Source: Clostridia bacterium (GTDB lineage Bacteria > Bacillota > Clostridia > Oscillospirales > CAG-272). Taken from it: a stretch of 64,000 bases of DNA. Each line of letters starts with the position of its first letter. Within the stretch, counting starts at the first letter, position 1. Of this stretch, positions 24,291 through 34,325 are shown one piece after another. The notes under the pieces were generated by a model, which saw only the letters and a program-made list of their open reading frames with translations, ran no database searches and was not told where the DNA came from. Both the position numbers and the translations under genes were made by a program. The stretch covers positions 1-64,000 of the forward strand of contig JAFTLQ010000006.1 in assembly GCA_017455905.1 (NCBI GenBank), written 5' to 3'.

Positions 24291-27179
24291 ATGAAAGAAC
24301 AGCAAGTCCTTCACGGCTTCCGTGTCACGCGCGTACGGTCTCTGGCAGAGATCGACGCCACCATGTACGAGATGGTGTATGAGAAGAACGGTGCACAGCT
24401 CGTCTACCTGGATCGTAAGGATACCAATAAGACCTTTGCCATCGCCTTCAAGACCATTCCCGACGACGATACGGGCGTCTTCCACATCATCGAGCATTCG
24501 GTGCTCTGCGGCTCGCAGAAGTATCCGACCAAGGATCCCTTCGTTGAGCTTCTCAAGGGCTCCTTGCAGACCTTCCTTAATGCCTTTACCTTCCCCGACA
24601 AGACGATGTATCCCGTCTGTAGCCGTAACGACAAGGACTTTCTGAACCTGATCGACGTCTATATGGACGCCGTGTTGCATCCGCAGATCCTGCATAAGCC
24701 GGAGATCTTCTATCAGGAGGGCTGGCACTACGAATGGACCTGTCGTGACGAGGAGCCGACCTACAAGGGTGTCGTATTCAACGAGATGAAGGGTGCGTAT
24801 TCCTCGGTCGACGGTCTGGTCGAAGAAAAGATGTCCGCTCTTTTGTATCCCGACAACTGTTACGGCAAGGATTCGGGCGGCGACCCCGTGCATATTCCCG
24901 AGCTTACCTACGAAAAATTCGTGGCTTGCCACGCCAAATATTATCATCCCTCCAACGCCCGCATCTTCCTTGACGGAACGATGAACCTTGACGACGTGCT
25001 GGCCAAGATCGACAGCTTCCTGTCGGAGTACGAGCGTCTGGAGCTTTGTGCCGACATTCCCGATCAGGCACCGATCGGCGACGTTTGCTCCGAGGCCGAG
25101 TACGAGCTGTCCGAGAGCGAGGACGAGCACGCCAAGGTGCGTCTGACGCTCGGCTTTATGGGCTTCCCCTATCACGCACAGCGCGAGGGCGTGGCGCTGT
25201 CACTTCTGACCTCGGTGCTTTGCGGCTCTAACGAGGCGCCTCTTAAGCAGGCTCTTCTCAGCCGTCACCTGTGCCAGGACGTCAATATTATCTATCAGGA
25301 TGGCATCCAGCAAAGCTCGGTGCAGATCGATATTCAGAACATCGAGGAGTCCAATATCGACGAGATCCGTACCGTCGTCTACGACGTTCTGCGTGAGGCG
25401 GCAAACGGTGCCCTTGAGCCTGCCCGTATGACGGCGGCGCTCAACAGTCTGGAGTTCCGTCTGCGTGAGCGCGACTTCGGTCGTTTCCCCCGCGGCCTTG
25501 TTTACGCGATGTCCTCGCTGGAGTCGTGGCTGTACGGCGGCGACCCGGCACAGAATCTGTGCTACGACGAAACGCTCGCCTTCCTGCGTGAGCATCTGAC
25601 TGACGGATATTTCGAGGATCTCATCCGTCGTCTGTTCCTTGAAAGCGATCACCGCGCGACGCTCATCCTGAAGCCCTCCAAGACGCTGGCTGACCGCCGT
25701 CTGGCCGAGGAGCGTGCACGCCTTCAGCAGGCAAAGGCCTCCTTCTCCGAGACGCAGATCGAGCAGATCCTCTCGCTCAACCGCCGCCTGGCTGAGTGGC
25801 AGCAGACCCCTGACACGCCCGAGGCGATCGCCTCGCTGCCTGCGCTGTCGCTGTCGGACATCTCCGACAAGCCCGAGCCCAAGCCTCTGACGGTCACCGA
25901 GGCGGACGGTGTCACCGTGCTGACGCACGACGTACCTACCGCCGGCATTCTGTATACCGATCTGTATTTCAACGTGGCCGATGCCAAGGCGGAGGAGCTG
26001 CCGCTTTTGTCGCTGCTTTGTCATCTGTTCACGCACACGGCGACCGAGGATCGTGACGCGCTTGCCGTACAGGACCGCATTAAGACGCACCTCGGCTATC
26101 TGTCCATGACCCTCACTCCCGTGTCCGTCGGTACGGCTGCTGAGCGGGCGAAGCTGTATCTGGACGTTGCCAGCGGCGTTCTGGAAAAAAATAAGGAGAT
26201 GCTTCCCGACATTCTCCGTGAGCTCTTCTTCCGCTCCAAGCTTGACAACCGTGAGCAGATCCACAACATCCTTCGTCAGATCAAGATGGAGCAGGAGGCC
26301 TTCCTTCTCTCCGCCGGTCATCAGGTCGGAGTCAGCCGTACCATGGCGGCTCTGACGGCGGCGGGTGCGATCGCCGAGCTGAGCAAGGGCTACAGCTTCT
26401 ACGCTTGGGTCAAGGAGATCGAGGAGAGCTTTGACGAGCGCGCGGACGAGCTGATGGCGTCCCTTGCCTCGCTGATGAAGCGTTATCTGACGCGTGACCG
26501 CCTGCTTCTGTCGGTCAGCGGTGCGTGCGAGCCGAGCTTCATCCATACACTCATCGAATGCTTGCCCGTCGACGGTGTCAACGCACCGACCTTCGTTTCG
26601 ATCGCTCCCATGGGCGTCAAGCGTGAGGGTATCCGCATTCCCTCGCAGATCTCGTACGCCGTTCGTGCTGCACAGCTGCCCACCTACACGGGTGCGATGG
26701 CCGTAGCCGAGGGACTGCTCTCGTATGAATACCTGTGGAATCGCATCCGCGTACAGGGCGGTGCGTACGGCGCCGGTCAGGGCGTGCGCAAAAACGGATA
26801 TACCTTCCTGTATACCTATCGCGATCCCGACGCTGCACGTTCCCTTGGCGTCTTTGATACGGTCGCCTCGTATCTGCGCTCGTTTGCCGAGGGCGGCGAG
26901 AGCGTGGAGAAGTATATTATCGGCGCGATCGGCAGCTCGGAGCCGCTTATGTCGCCCCGTGCCCTTGGTGACGCCGCCAATGCCGAATACCTGAGCGGTA
27001 CAAGCTACGAGGATGCCTGCCGCATCCGTCGCGAGATGCTGGCGACGACGTCGAAGGAGCTTTGCGAGATCGCCGATATGCTGGAGCGCGCTCTGGCGAA
27101 CGGCGCGGTATGCGTCGTCGGCGGCAAGGATAAGCTGGCCGCCTGCGATGGATGCCTCGATACGGTCTTTGATATGTAA
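24291..27179 (+). CDS. M16C zinc metallopeptidase (presequence protease/insulinase family)
   Basis: This large inverted-zincin peptidase degrades short peptides inside its closed chamber. The 962-aa length matches PreP/Cym1-type proteins. The zinc motif HxxEH is His65-Ile-Ile-Glu68-His69, followed by the conserved GSQKYPTKDPF and FLNAFTFPDKTMYP blocks. The inactive second half retains the RVQGGAYGAGQ signature that binds substrate C-termini. AGGAGA precedes ATG 24291, 30 nt after the hydrolase gene, so the two are likely co-transcribed. Confidence 0.93.
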   Translation: MKEQQVLHGFRVTRVRSLAEIDATMYEMVYEKNGAQLVYLDRKDTNKTFAIAFKTIPDDDTGVFHIIEHSVLCGSQKYPTKDPFVELLKGSLQTFLNAFTFPDKTMYPVCSRNDKDFLNLIDVYMDAVLHPQILHKPEIFYQEGWHYEWTCRDEEPTYKGVVFNEMKGAYSSVDGLVEEKMSALLYPDNCYGKDSGGDPVHIPELTYEKFVACHAKYYHPSNARIFLDGTMNLDDVLAKIDSFLSEYERLELCADIPDQAPIGDVCSEAEYELSESEDEHAKVRLTLGFMGFPYHAQREGVALSLLTSVLCGSNEAPLKQALLSRHLCQDVNIIYQDGIQQSSVQIDIQNIEESNIDEIRTVVYDVLREAANGALEPARMTAALNSLEFRLRERDFGRFPRGLVYAMSSLESWLYGGDPAQNLCYDETLAFLREHLTDGYFEDLIRRLFLESDHRATLILKPSKTLADRRLAEERARLQQAKASFSETQIEQILSLNRRLAEWQQTPDTPEAIASLPALSLSDISDKPEPKPLTVTEADGVTVLTHDVPTAGILYTDLYFNVADAKAEELPLLSLLCHLFTHTATEDRDALAVQDRIKTHLGYLSMTLTPVSVGTAAERAKLYLDVASGVLEKNKEMLPDILRELFFRSKLDNREQIHNILRQIKMEQEAFLLSAGHQVGVSRTMAALTAAGAIAELSKGYSFYAWVKEIEESFDERADELMASLASLMKRYLTRDRLLLSVSGACEPSFIHTLIECLPVDGVNAPTFVSIAPMGVKREGIRIPSQISYAVRAAQLPTYTGAMAVAEGLLSYEYLWNRIRVQGGAYGAGQGVRKNGYTFLYTYRDPDAARSLGVFDTVASYLRSFAEGGESVEKYIIGAIGSSEPLMSPRALGDAANAEYLSGTSYEDACRIRREMLATTSKELCEIADMLERALANGAVCVVGGKDKLAACDGCLDTVFDM

Positions 27180-27213
27180 GTTTTTCATCCAATCGGTAAT
27201 CGTCATAAAGAAC

Positions 27214-27266
27214 AAAAAAGAGCATGGAATTGTAAGCTTTTGCTTGCAATTCCATGTTCTTTTTTG
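27214..27266. terminator. Bidirectional terminator between convergent genes
   Basis: AAAAAAGAGCATGGAATTG and CAATTCCATGTTCTTTTTT form a 19-bp stem with one mismatch, with A/T runs on both sides. It lies between the M16C gene (+) and the ArsB-like gene (-). Confidence 0.93.
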
Positions 27267-27268
27267 TA

Positions 27269-28564
27269 TTAAACGAACAGAGATAGCATGCCGATAGCGG
27301 CGAGAAGCGATGGGATGGAAACGGAGGAGCCGATACGGATAAAATCCCTCAGATCAAATGCGACACGTTCACGGCGAAGAATGTCCGCCCACATGATACC
27401 TGCCAGCGCACCGACGGGGGTCAGACAAGCGCCGAGGTTGGAGCCGATGATGGAGGCGTAGGCGGCGGCCATGGTACCTGCCTGTTCCGCAAGCCCCGCA
27501 AAGAGAACGCTCATGGGGATGTTGTTGATGAGGTTGGCACTGAAAAAGGAGGCGAGGCCAAAGGAGAGGGGATGCGGCCCGGCGCTCAGAAAGGCGGCGA
27601 TGTAGTCGCAGACGCCGTTTTCGTTCAGGGAAATGACGAGGATGAACATCGACAGCATAAAGGGGACGAGCTCCCACGGCATACGCTTTACCGTGCGCCA
27701 CAGGATGACGGGGCGCTCACGCCGTGTGCGGCGGTAGATCAGCACGCAAATAAACAGCGAGATCGCAAGGCCAAGGCTGATCCACCACATCTCAAGGCCG
27801 ATATACGAGGAGATGCTGAGCAGCAGGATGCAGATCCCGAGATGAATGAGCCCGACGGTGACCAGCGATCGCTCGCTCACAGGTTGCACCTCGACGCTGT
27901 CGCAGGTGATGGGCTCGGCGAGGGTGCGCCGAAACAGCAGATACAGGATCAGCAACGATACGAGGCCGGCGGCGAGAGTGGGAGCCCACATATACCCGAT
28001 GTACTCAAAAAAGCCAAGCTCAAGGAAGGAGGCGATGTAGATGTTGGTCGGATTGCCGATCATCAGCACTATGCTCCACGTGTTAGCGGCGAGGAACTCG
28101 GCAAACAGGTAAGGGAGCGGTCGGATTCCGGCGCGTCTGGAAAAGGCGCAGATAAAGGGCGTGAAGGTGAGGATGATGATGTCGTTGGAGGTAAAGACCG
28201 TCAGCACGGCTACAACGACATACAGAAGAAAGAACAGACGCTTTTGCGATGTGCCCGCCCGTCGAAGGGTGACGGAGGCGAGGTAGCGGAAGAAGCCGAG
28301 CTCATCGAGGAAAATGGAAAAGACCGTCATGGACAAAAACAGGACGAGGATCTTGAGCGGGCCGACGGAGGAGGCACCGAGGATGCCCTCCAGCACGCCC
28401 GTCGGGGACGCACAGCCCGCAGCAAGCAGGGCGATGGCGCCGAGGACGGCAAAAAAGCAGTAGCCGCCCATCTGAAAGCGTCCGATACGGATGACGGGAA
28501 TATAGAACACGGAAAAGATCATCAGCGCGACCGTCAGGCCGCAAAGGATCAAAGTCAGAGCCAT
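27269..28564 (-). CDS. ArsB/NhaD-type (ion transporter superfamily) permease
   Basis: The 431-aa inner-membrane transporter has about ten hydrophobic segments. Duplicated hairpin motifs of the ArsB/CitM superfamily are visible: TSNDIIILTFTPFIC in the first half and SANLINNIPMSVLF in the second, plus MIGNPTNIYIA. Relatives move anions (arsenite, citrate, dicarboxylates) or exchange Na+/H+; no substrate can be assigned. It is the last gene of a leftward cluster. Confidence 0.82.
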   Translation of the reverse strand: MALTLILCGLTVALMIFSVFYIPVIRIGRFQMGGYCFFAVLGAIALLAAGCASPTGVLEGILGASSVGPLKILVLFLSMTVFSIFLDELGFFRYLASVTLRRAGTSQKRLFFLLYVVVAVLTVFTSNDIIILTFTPFICAFSRRAGIRPLPYLFAEFLAANTWSIVLMIGNPTNIYIASFLELGFFEYIGYMWAPTLAAGLVSLLILYLLFRRTLAEPITCDSVEVQPVSERSLVTVGLIHLGICILLLSISSYIGLEMWWISLGLAISLFICVLIYRRTRRERPVILWRTVKRMPWELVPFMLSMFILVISLNENGVCDYIAAFLSAGPHPLSFGLASFFSANLINNIPMSVLFAGLAEQAGTMAAAYASIIGSNLGACLTPVGALAGIMWADILRRERVAFDLRDFIRIGSSVSIPSLLAAIGMLSLFV

Positions 28565-28600
28565 GGCGACAGGTCAACCTTTCATGTAAGGCAAAATGGG

Positions 28601-29545
28601 TCAGATAAGCTCCAAAACGGGAAGGAGCAGGGTCATCAGCGGCAGCGTTACGGCGCTTAGAATGGTGCCGAGCAGCACGATGCCTGCCGCATCACGCTGT
28701 CCCTCTCCGACGATCTCGGAAAAGTTGAGCACGATGGAGGCGGCCGGACAGCAGGCAAGAATAAAGAAGGTGCGCTTGAGATAGATATCCAGCGGTAAAA
28801 ACAGCACGAGCAGGAGCGCGACGAGCGGCATGACGCATTGCTTGATCAGAATGGTGACGTAGGCCTTGACGTTCGTAAATACGCGTCGAAGGTCGACCGT
28901 TGCCAGGCGCATACCCATGATGAGCATGGACAGCGGTGAGCACATGCGTCCGAGAATGGTGATCATGCTATACAGATCGGCCTGCACGGGAATGTTCAGG
29001 CAAAGCAGCAGCATGCCGACGCAGGCACCGAGCATCGCGGGATTCAGAAGGACCTTGCCGAGGCGGATATATGAGGTGTCGCGGGCGATGATCGCCGAGC
29101 CGACCGTCCATCCAAGCACGTTCATGATCACGCCGTAGACGGTGGTGTAGACGATGAGCTCGGAGGCGATCGCAGGAAAGAGCGCTTCCAGAATGGGGAT
29201 GCCGAAAAAGGCGCAGTTACCAAAGGTGGTGGCGATGGTGATGATGCGATAGACGGCGTCCTTATTCTTTTTTCGCAGGATCAGATAGGCACCGCCGAGC
29301 ATAATGGCGTGAATGGCAATGACGAGCAGGGCGAACTGGCCCATGCGAAGAAGCGTTTCGGGGGAATTGGTCGCGCTTTTCAGCGTGTAGATCGCCAGAC
29401 ACGGCTGGCAAACGTACAAAAGGATCTTAGACGCGCCGGGGATGCACGCCTCGTCGATCATGCGCCGACGGATGAGCACGTACCCCGGTACGGCGGTGGC
29501 AAGCAGAACGCCGACGGCGATCAGCGCTACGAAGAAGGTGGTCAT
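28601..29545 (-). CDS. AEC family transporter (auxin efflux carrier type)
   Basis: The 314-aa protein has ten predicted membrane helices. The AEC features are the N-terminal half with ATTFGNCAFFGIPIL and the C-terminal PAASIVLNFSE crossover region. Bacterial members export malate or other organic acids; the substrate is unknown. Its start overlaps the stop of the 29542 gene (ATGA), so expression is coupled to that gene and mfd. Confidence 0.85.
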   Translation of the reverse strand: MTTFFVALIAVGVLLATAVPGYVLIRRRMIDEACIPGASKILLYVCQPCLAIYTLKSATNSPETLLRMGQFALLVIAIHAIMLGGAYLILRKKNKDAVYRIITIATTFGNCAFFGIPILEALFPAIASELIVYTTVYGVIMNVLGWTVGSAIIARDTSYIRLGKVLLNPAMLGACVGMLLLCLNIPVQADLYSMITILGRMCSPLSMLIMGMRLATVDLRRVFTNVKAYVTILIKQCVMPLVALLLVLFLPLDIYLKRTFFILACCPAASIVLNFSEIVGEGQRDAAGIVLLGTILSAVTLPLMTLLLPVLELI

Positions 29546-30744
29546 GACAGCCTCACAAAATAATTGGTGTTATAGGGAATGGACACGGGATCGATCTCGT
29601 CGAAGGCCTCGGTGCGCGTAACGTCGCCCGTCCGCTCGGAGAGCATATCGCGGTGCAAGGCCGAGGCACAGTCAAGGTAGAAGTCGGAGAAGAAAACGGA
29701 TACATCCTCGTCGGTGTAGCCACCCTCGGGAAGGGACATACGGTAGATATAGCAGATGCCGTCCTCGTAGGCGACCTTGGTATAGCTGCCGATCGCGGCC
29801 GACAGCGCCGCCTCGGTCAGGGTGGGGTAGACGGAGGCGAGATCCTGCGTGGCGGAGGCATCAGCGGCAAAATACCAGCCGGTGTCGTCATAGACGGGAT
29901 CGCCGTCACCGTATTTGTCCATAAAGGTCTGCAGCATGGTTTCGGTGATGACGGGGCCGCTACCGCCGGTAAGGTTTTCGATCGCGCGGTCGAGGGATGC
30001 GATATCCTCCGCGCGGCGCTCCTTTTCAAGCTCGGTCAGCTCGATGGTCTTGTAGGTGCCGTCGTTCAGAAGGATGTGGTTGCCGTCTTCGTCGGTGGCG
30101 AGCTTATTTTCCGTGCGGATAAAGAGCATCTTGACGTAGACGTACGCGTCGGCGTAATAGGCGTCGCAGGCGTCCGTGTCGTAGGCCACATATTGACCAC
30201 CCGCGCCGTACAGGGCGGTGAAGAGATGCTCGGCCTTATATTGGAGCGTGGTGGCGGTGAGAAGATCGTCATAGGTGAAGCCGTAGGCGGAGATCTGCTC
30301 GTTGAAGCTCGCACGGTCTCCGTCCGCGCGGAAGTCGACCAGCTCGTCGACGGCGTCGCGGATGGTCTGCTTTTCGGTGCGCGACAGCGAGGCCACGCTG
30401 TCAAAGAGCAGCGCGCTGACCGCTACGGTGCGTACGTAGTCCTCCGCATAGGCGGCAAAGGCGTCCCCGTAGCTCACCCCGTCGCCGCGGTCACGGCGAA
30501 AGAAGGCGGCGGTATCGGAGGCCGTGATGCCGGCGGCGGACAAGGAGCGCAGGTATACCGTCTTACAGTAGGATACGAAATAGGAATACACGCCCTTCGA
30601 GATCGTCAAGCCCTCGTAGCGCATCACCGCACGTGCATTACGGACGGCGGCAATGGTGCCGAATACCGCGGCAAAGGCGATGGCAACGATCAGGGTGAGG
30701 ACGATCGTAAAGAGGAGCCATTTATTTTTCTTTAAGACGCTCAT
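29542..30744 (-). CDS. Membrane-anchored SurA/PrsA-like protein, putative foldase
   Basis: The 400-aa protein has one N-terminal helix (residues 9-31) followed by a largely helical extracytoplasmic domain rich in Asp, Ala and Tyr. The layout (N-terminal anchor, helical chaperone-like domain, internal segment with VMRYEGLTISKGVYSYF) recalls SurA-N/trigger-factor-like foldases. A clear PpiC parvulin domain is not visible. It overlaps the mfd stop codon (ATGA) and has AGGAGG within the end of mfd. Function is inferred. Confidence 0.6.
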   Translation of the reverse strand: MSVLKKNKWLLFTIVLTLIVAIAFAAVFGTIAAVRNARAVMRYEGLTISKGVYSYFVSYCKTVYLRSLSAAGITASDTAAFFRRDRGDGVSYGDAFAAYAEDYVRTVAVSALLFDSVASLSRTEKQTIRDAVDELVDFRADGDRASFNEQISAYGFTYDDLLTATTLQYKAEHLFTALYGAGGQYVAYDTDACDAYYADAYVYVKMLFIRTENKLATDEDGNHILLNDGTYKTIELTELEKERRAEDIASLDRAIENLTGGSGPVITETMLQTFMDKYGDGDPVYDDTGWYFAADASATQDLASVYPTLTEAALSAAIGSYTKVAYEDGICYIYRMSLPEGGYTDEDVSVFFSDFYLDCASALHRDMLSERTGDVTRTEAFDEIDPVSIPYNTNYFVRLS

Positions 30745-33700
30745 GCAGAGGGAGCCTCCTTGTTTGATACTTCGGTATAGGCCTTGAGAATGGCAAAGGC
30801 GGTGTCGGTCGCATCCTCGTCGGTCTTCAGGCGGTAGAGCACCGCCGGCGTCCCGACACCGCGAAGCGACAGGCCGGGGAAGCGAAGGAACAGCTCCGAC
30901 CAGACGGCAAGATCCGCCTTGTCGGGCAAAAAGCGCAGGTAGCCGCCCGAGCATTCGATGCGCCGCAGACGGTAGGCGGCGCCGCGACTGCGCATGTAGG
31001 CGATGCGCAACAGGCGCTCCGCGACCCGCGGCGGATCGCCAAAGCGGTCGCACAGCTCGTCGAGGACATCCTGCATATCCTCCTCTGAGCCGATCAGAGA
31101 GATCTTCTTATACATATCCATGCGCGCAGGCTCGCTGGGGATATACGAGGCGGGAAGCAGGGCGTCGATCTTGATATCCACGGTGCAGTCGAAGGCCTCG
31201 GGACGTCCCTCGCCCTTTTCCTCCAACACCGCCTCGTTCAGCAGCCGCACGTACAGGTCGTAGCCGACGCTTTCGATATAGCCGTGCTGCTCGGCACCGA
31301 GCAGATTACCCGCGCCTCGGATCTCCAGGTCGCGCAGGGCGATCTTGAAGCCTGCACCGAATTCGGCGTATTCACGGATGACCTGCAGACGCTTGCGTGC
31401 GACCTCCGAGAGGGCCTTGCCCTTGCGGTAGGTAAAATATGCGTAGGCCTGTCGCTCGCTGCGACCGACACGGCCGCGCAGCTGATGCAGCTGAGACAGA
31501 CCCATGCGATCCGCTCCTTCAATGATGAGGGTGTTGGCGTTAGGCAGGTCGACGCCCGTTTCGATGATCGTCGTGCAAACGAGGATGTCCAGCTCGCCGC
31601 GCACGAGCAGCTGCCAGATGTCCTCCAGCGTGTCGTGCTCCATCTGCCCGTGGGCATAGGCGATGCGCGCCTCGGGGAAGTCGTTGGTCAGCCGACCGGC
31701 GACGAGATCGATGTCCTCCGTTTTATTATATAGGTAGAGCACCTGTCCGCGTCGCGACAGCTCGCGGCGGATGGCGTCGTACAGCACCGCGTCGTCGTGC
31801 TCCAGCACGTAGGTCTGCACGGGACGGCGGTCGGAGGGGGCCTCGTCGAGGATGGAGATGTCATTTATACCGCTCATGGCCATGTTGAGCGTGCGGGGGA
31901 TAGGGGTGGCCGTCAGCGTCAGCACGTCGACACCGGTGGAAAGCGTTTTGAGCTTTTCCTTTTGCGCCACGCCGAAGCGCTGCTCCTCGTCGACGATGAG
32001 CAGGCCGAGATCGCGGAACTCCAGGTTTTTGGAAAGCAGCTTGTGCGTGCCGATGAGCAGATCGATCTCGCCGCGCTTGGTGCGGCGCAGAATGGCCGCC
32101 TGCTCCTTTGGCGTGCGGAAGCGCGAGAGCATTTCCACGGTCACGGGATACCGACGCATGCGCGACAGGGCGGTCTGATAATGCTGCAGGGCGAGGATGG
32201 TCGTCGGTACGAGGATGGCCGCCTGTTTGCCGGCCAAAATGGCCTTGAACACGGCGCGCAGGGCAACCTCGGTCTTGCCAAAGCCCACGTCGCCGCAGAG
32301 CAGGCGGTTCATGGGAACGGGGCGCATCATGTCCCCCTTGATCTCCTCGATCGCCTGCGCCTGGGCTGCCGTCAGCTCAAATTCAAACGAATCCTCAAAC
32401 TCGCGCTCCATCTCGCCATCGGCAGGGAAGGCAAAGCCCGGCGTGCGGGCGCGGCGCGCATACAGCTGGATCAGGTCACGGGCGATGTCGGCCACCGCAC
32501 GCTTGGCGCGTGCCTTGGCGCGTCCCCAATCGGCGCCTCCCATGCGAGAGAGCTTGACGGTGCCGTCGCTGTCGCGGGCACCGATGTATTTGCCGATCAT
32601 CTCCAGGCGGTCGCAGGGGACGAACAGCTTATCCGTTCCTGCGTACTGAAGCGTAATATAATCGCGTGCGTGTCCGTCGACGCGCACCGTTTCGATGCCC
32701 TCAAAGCGGCCGATACCGTAATTGCGGTGAACGACGTAGTCACCGACGGACAGGTCGGCATAGCTCATCAGTCGCTCGCCCGCACCGCCGACGCGGCGAA
32801 GGACGCGCCTCTGCCGCCGCTCGGCCATGACCGCCTTGCCGCTGTCCTTACTCATGGACAGGACGGCGATCTTTGGCATGAGAAGCTCAAACCCCTCGTC
32901 AATCGAACCGACGGTTATATAAATGCCGCCGATTTGTAAAGATGTATAGTCAAATTTACTGTTTTTATAAGTGGGGACCGTGGAGATCTCCTGCGAGCGG
33001 AGCGTCTCGGACAGCGAGTCGGCGCCGCTTTCATTTTCACATACGAGGATGGTACGGTAGCCGCTTTTGCGGAAGGTGATAAGATCCTCAAACAACAGCG
33101 ACGGGTTGTCGCCGTAGGCTACGGCGCGGCGGCTTCGGAAGCCGAACAGGCCACCCTCTCGCTGTGTACCGACGCCTCCCGAGAAGGGATTGATATGCAC
33201 GCTCACGTGCGACTGCAGTGCGTTCTTATATTGCTTTTCGTCGGCGAGCGGAGCGTGTGAGCTTGCGCTGAGTGTCCCCTCCTCGATAAGGGCGGCGCAG
33301 GAGTCCTTATAGCGCGAAAGCGTGCGGCGCAGGGCGTCCAGGCACTCGTTCGTTCCCTCAATGAAGACGACGGAGCGAGTGGAGTCAAGATAGGAAAACA
33401 GCGTCGGCTCCTCGGGATAGATGAGGGATAGGTATTTGTCGGCGAAGGGCAGGGACAGACCCTGCTCCAGCGCGGTCTTTTCGGACGATAGGCGTGCCTC
33501 GGCCTGTGCCGAGGGGGCGTTGGCAAGCAGACGGCCGACCTCGCGGGCGATACGCGCACGCGCCGCCTTGTCGACCAGCACCTCGGAGGCGGGGAGCAGG
33601 TGACGCTCGGGACAGGCGTCGGTCATGCGCTGATCGATGGGATCAAAGCAACTCATGCGATCGATCTCGTCGCCGAAAAATTCGATGCGCACGGGCGGCT

Positions 33701-34283
33701 CGTCCTCGCGGTCGTACAGGTCAAGAATACCGCCGCGGCGGGCAAACTGTCCGACGCTCTCGACGGTATCCGTACGGACAAAGCCGAGGGCGCTGAGGCG
33801 CTCGCACAGCTCGTCGATGTCGGCGATATCGCCGACACGCAGAGAGATCGCGTGGGCGCGCAGGGTATCCTTTGGCACGGTATACAGCGCGGCGGCCGTC
33901 GGCGTCGTAACGACGACGTCGCAATGCCCCGACATCAGCTCGGACAACACGGAAAGCCTCTCACGCTCGGTGTCGTGGGAGGCAGAAACGGAATGAAGGA
34001 CAAGATCTCGTTCGGGATAGGTGCGCACGCGCAGAGCGCTCTCCTTCAGCGCGTGCGAGGCGGCGTACATACGCCGCTCGTCGGGGACGAGGATGAGCAC
34101 GGGGGCGTGTGAGCGCTCGCAGGCCTCGGTGACGCCTTCCACGAGGAAGGCGGTATCGGCACCGCGGGAGAGTCCGTTTACGATCAGCGGCAGGGGACGG
34201 GGGGTGCGCAGCTGCTCGTCAAGTGCGGCAAGAAAGCCGTTAAATTCCCGATCGAGACGGATCAGGGGGGTAAGCTGCTTCAT
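30741..34283 (-). CDS. mfd: Transcription-repair coupling factor
   Basis: Mfd displaces RNA polymerase stalled at DNA lesions and recruits UvrA. The 1180-aa length is normal. In order there is the UvrB-homologous module (REGGLFGFRSRRA region), the RNA polymerase interaction domain (SVGDYVVHRNYGIGRFEGIE), a RecG-like translocase with LLCGDVGFGKTEVALRA (Walker A), VDEEQRFG (DEEQ box), TATPIPRTL and QLRGRVGRS (motif VI), and a C-terminal regulatory domain. It sits directly after pth in the leftward operon, the classic Firmicutes pth-mfd order. Confidence 0.97.
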   Translation of the reverse strand: MKQLTPLIRLDREFNGFLAALDEQLRTPRPLPLIVNGLSRGADTAFLVEGVTEACERSHAPVLILVPDERRMYAASHALKESALRVRTYPERDLVLHSVSASHDTERERLSVLSELMSGHCDVVVTTPTAAALYTVPKDTLRAHAISLRVGDIADIDELCERLSALGFVRTDTVESVGQFARRGGILDLYDREDEPPVRIEFFGDEIDRMSCFDPIDQRMTDACPERHLLPASEVLVDKAARARIAREVGRLLANAPSAQAEARLSSEKTALEQGLSLPFADKYLSLIYPEEPTLFSYLDSTRSVVFIEGTNECLDALRRTLSRYKDSCAALIEEGTLSASSHAPLADEKQYKNALQSHVSVHINPFSGGVGTQREGGLFGFRSRRAVAYGDNPSLLFEDLITFRKSGYRTILVCENESGADSLSETLRSQEISTVPTYKNSKFDYTSLQIGGIYITVGSIDEGFELLMPKIAVLSMSKDSGKAVMAERRQRRVLRRVGGAGERLMSYADLSVGDYVVHRNYGIGRFEGIETVRVDGHARDYITLQYAGTDKLFVPCDRLEMIGKYIGARDSDGTVKLSRMGGADWGRAKARAKRAVADIARDLIQLYARRARTPGFAFPADGEMEREFEDSFEFELTAAQAQAIEEIKGDMMRPVPMNRLLCGDVGFGKTEVALRAVFKAILAGKQAAILVPTTILALQHYQTALSRMRRYPVTVEMLSRFRTPKEQAAILRRTKRGEIDLLIGTHKLLSKNLEFRDLGLLIVDEEQRFGVAQKEKLKTLSTGVDVLTLTATPIPRTLNMAMSGINDISILDEAPSDRRPVQTYVLEHDDAVLYDAIRRELSRRGQVLYLYNKTEDIDLVAGRLTNDFPEARIAYAHGQMEHDTLEDIWQLLVRGELDILVCTTIIETGVDLPNANTLIIEGADRMGLSQLHQLRGRVGRSERQAYAYFTYRKGKALSEVARKRLQVIREYAEFGAGFKIALRDLEIRGAGNLLGAEQHGYIESVGYDLYVRLLNEAVLEEKGEGRPEAFDCTVDIKIDALLPASYIPSEPARMDMYKKISLIGSEEDMQDVLDELCDRFGDPPRVAERLLRIAYMRSRGAAYRLRRIECSGGYLRFLPDKADLAVWSELFLRFPGLSLRGVGTPAVLYRLKTDEDATDTAFAILKAYTEVSNKEAPSA

Positions 34284-34325
34284 GTAGGCCTCTTAGTAAG
34301 GGGGACGTTCGTTTGATTCTCTTTT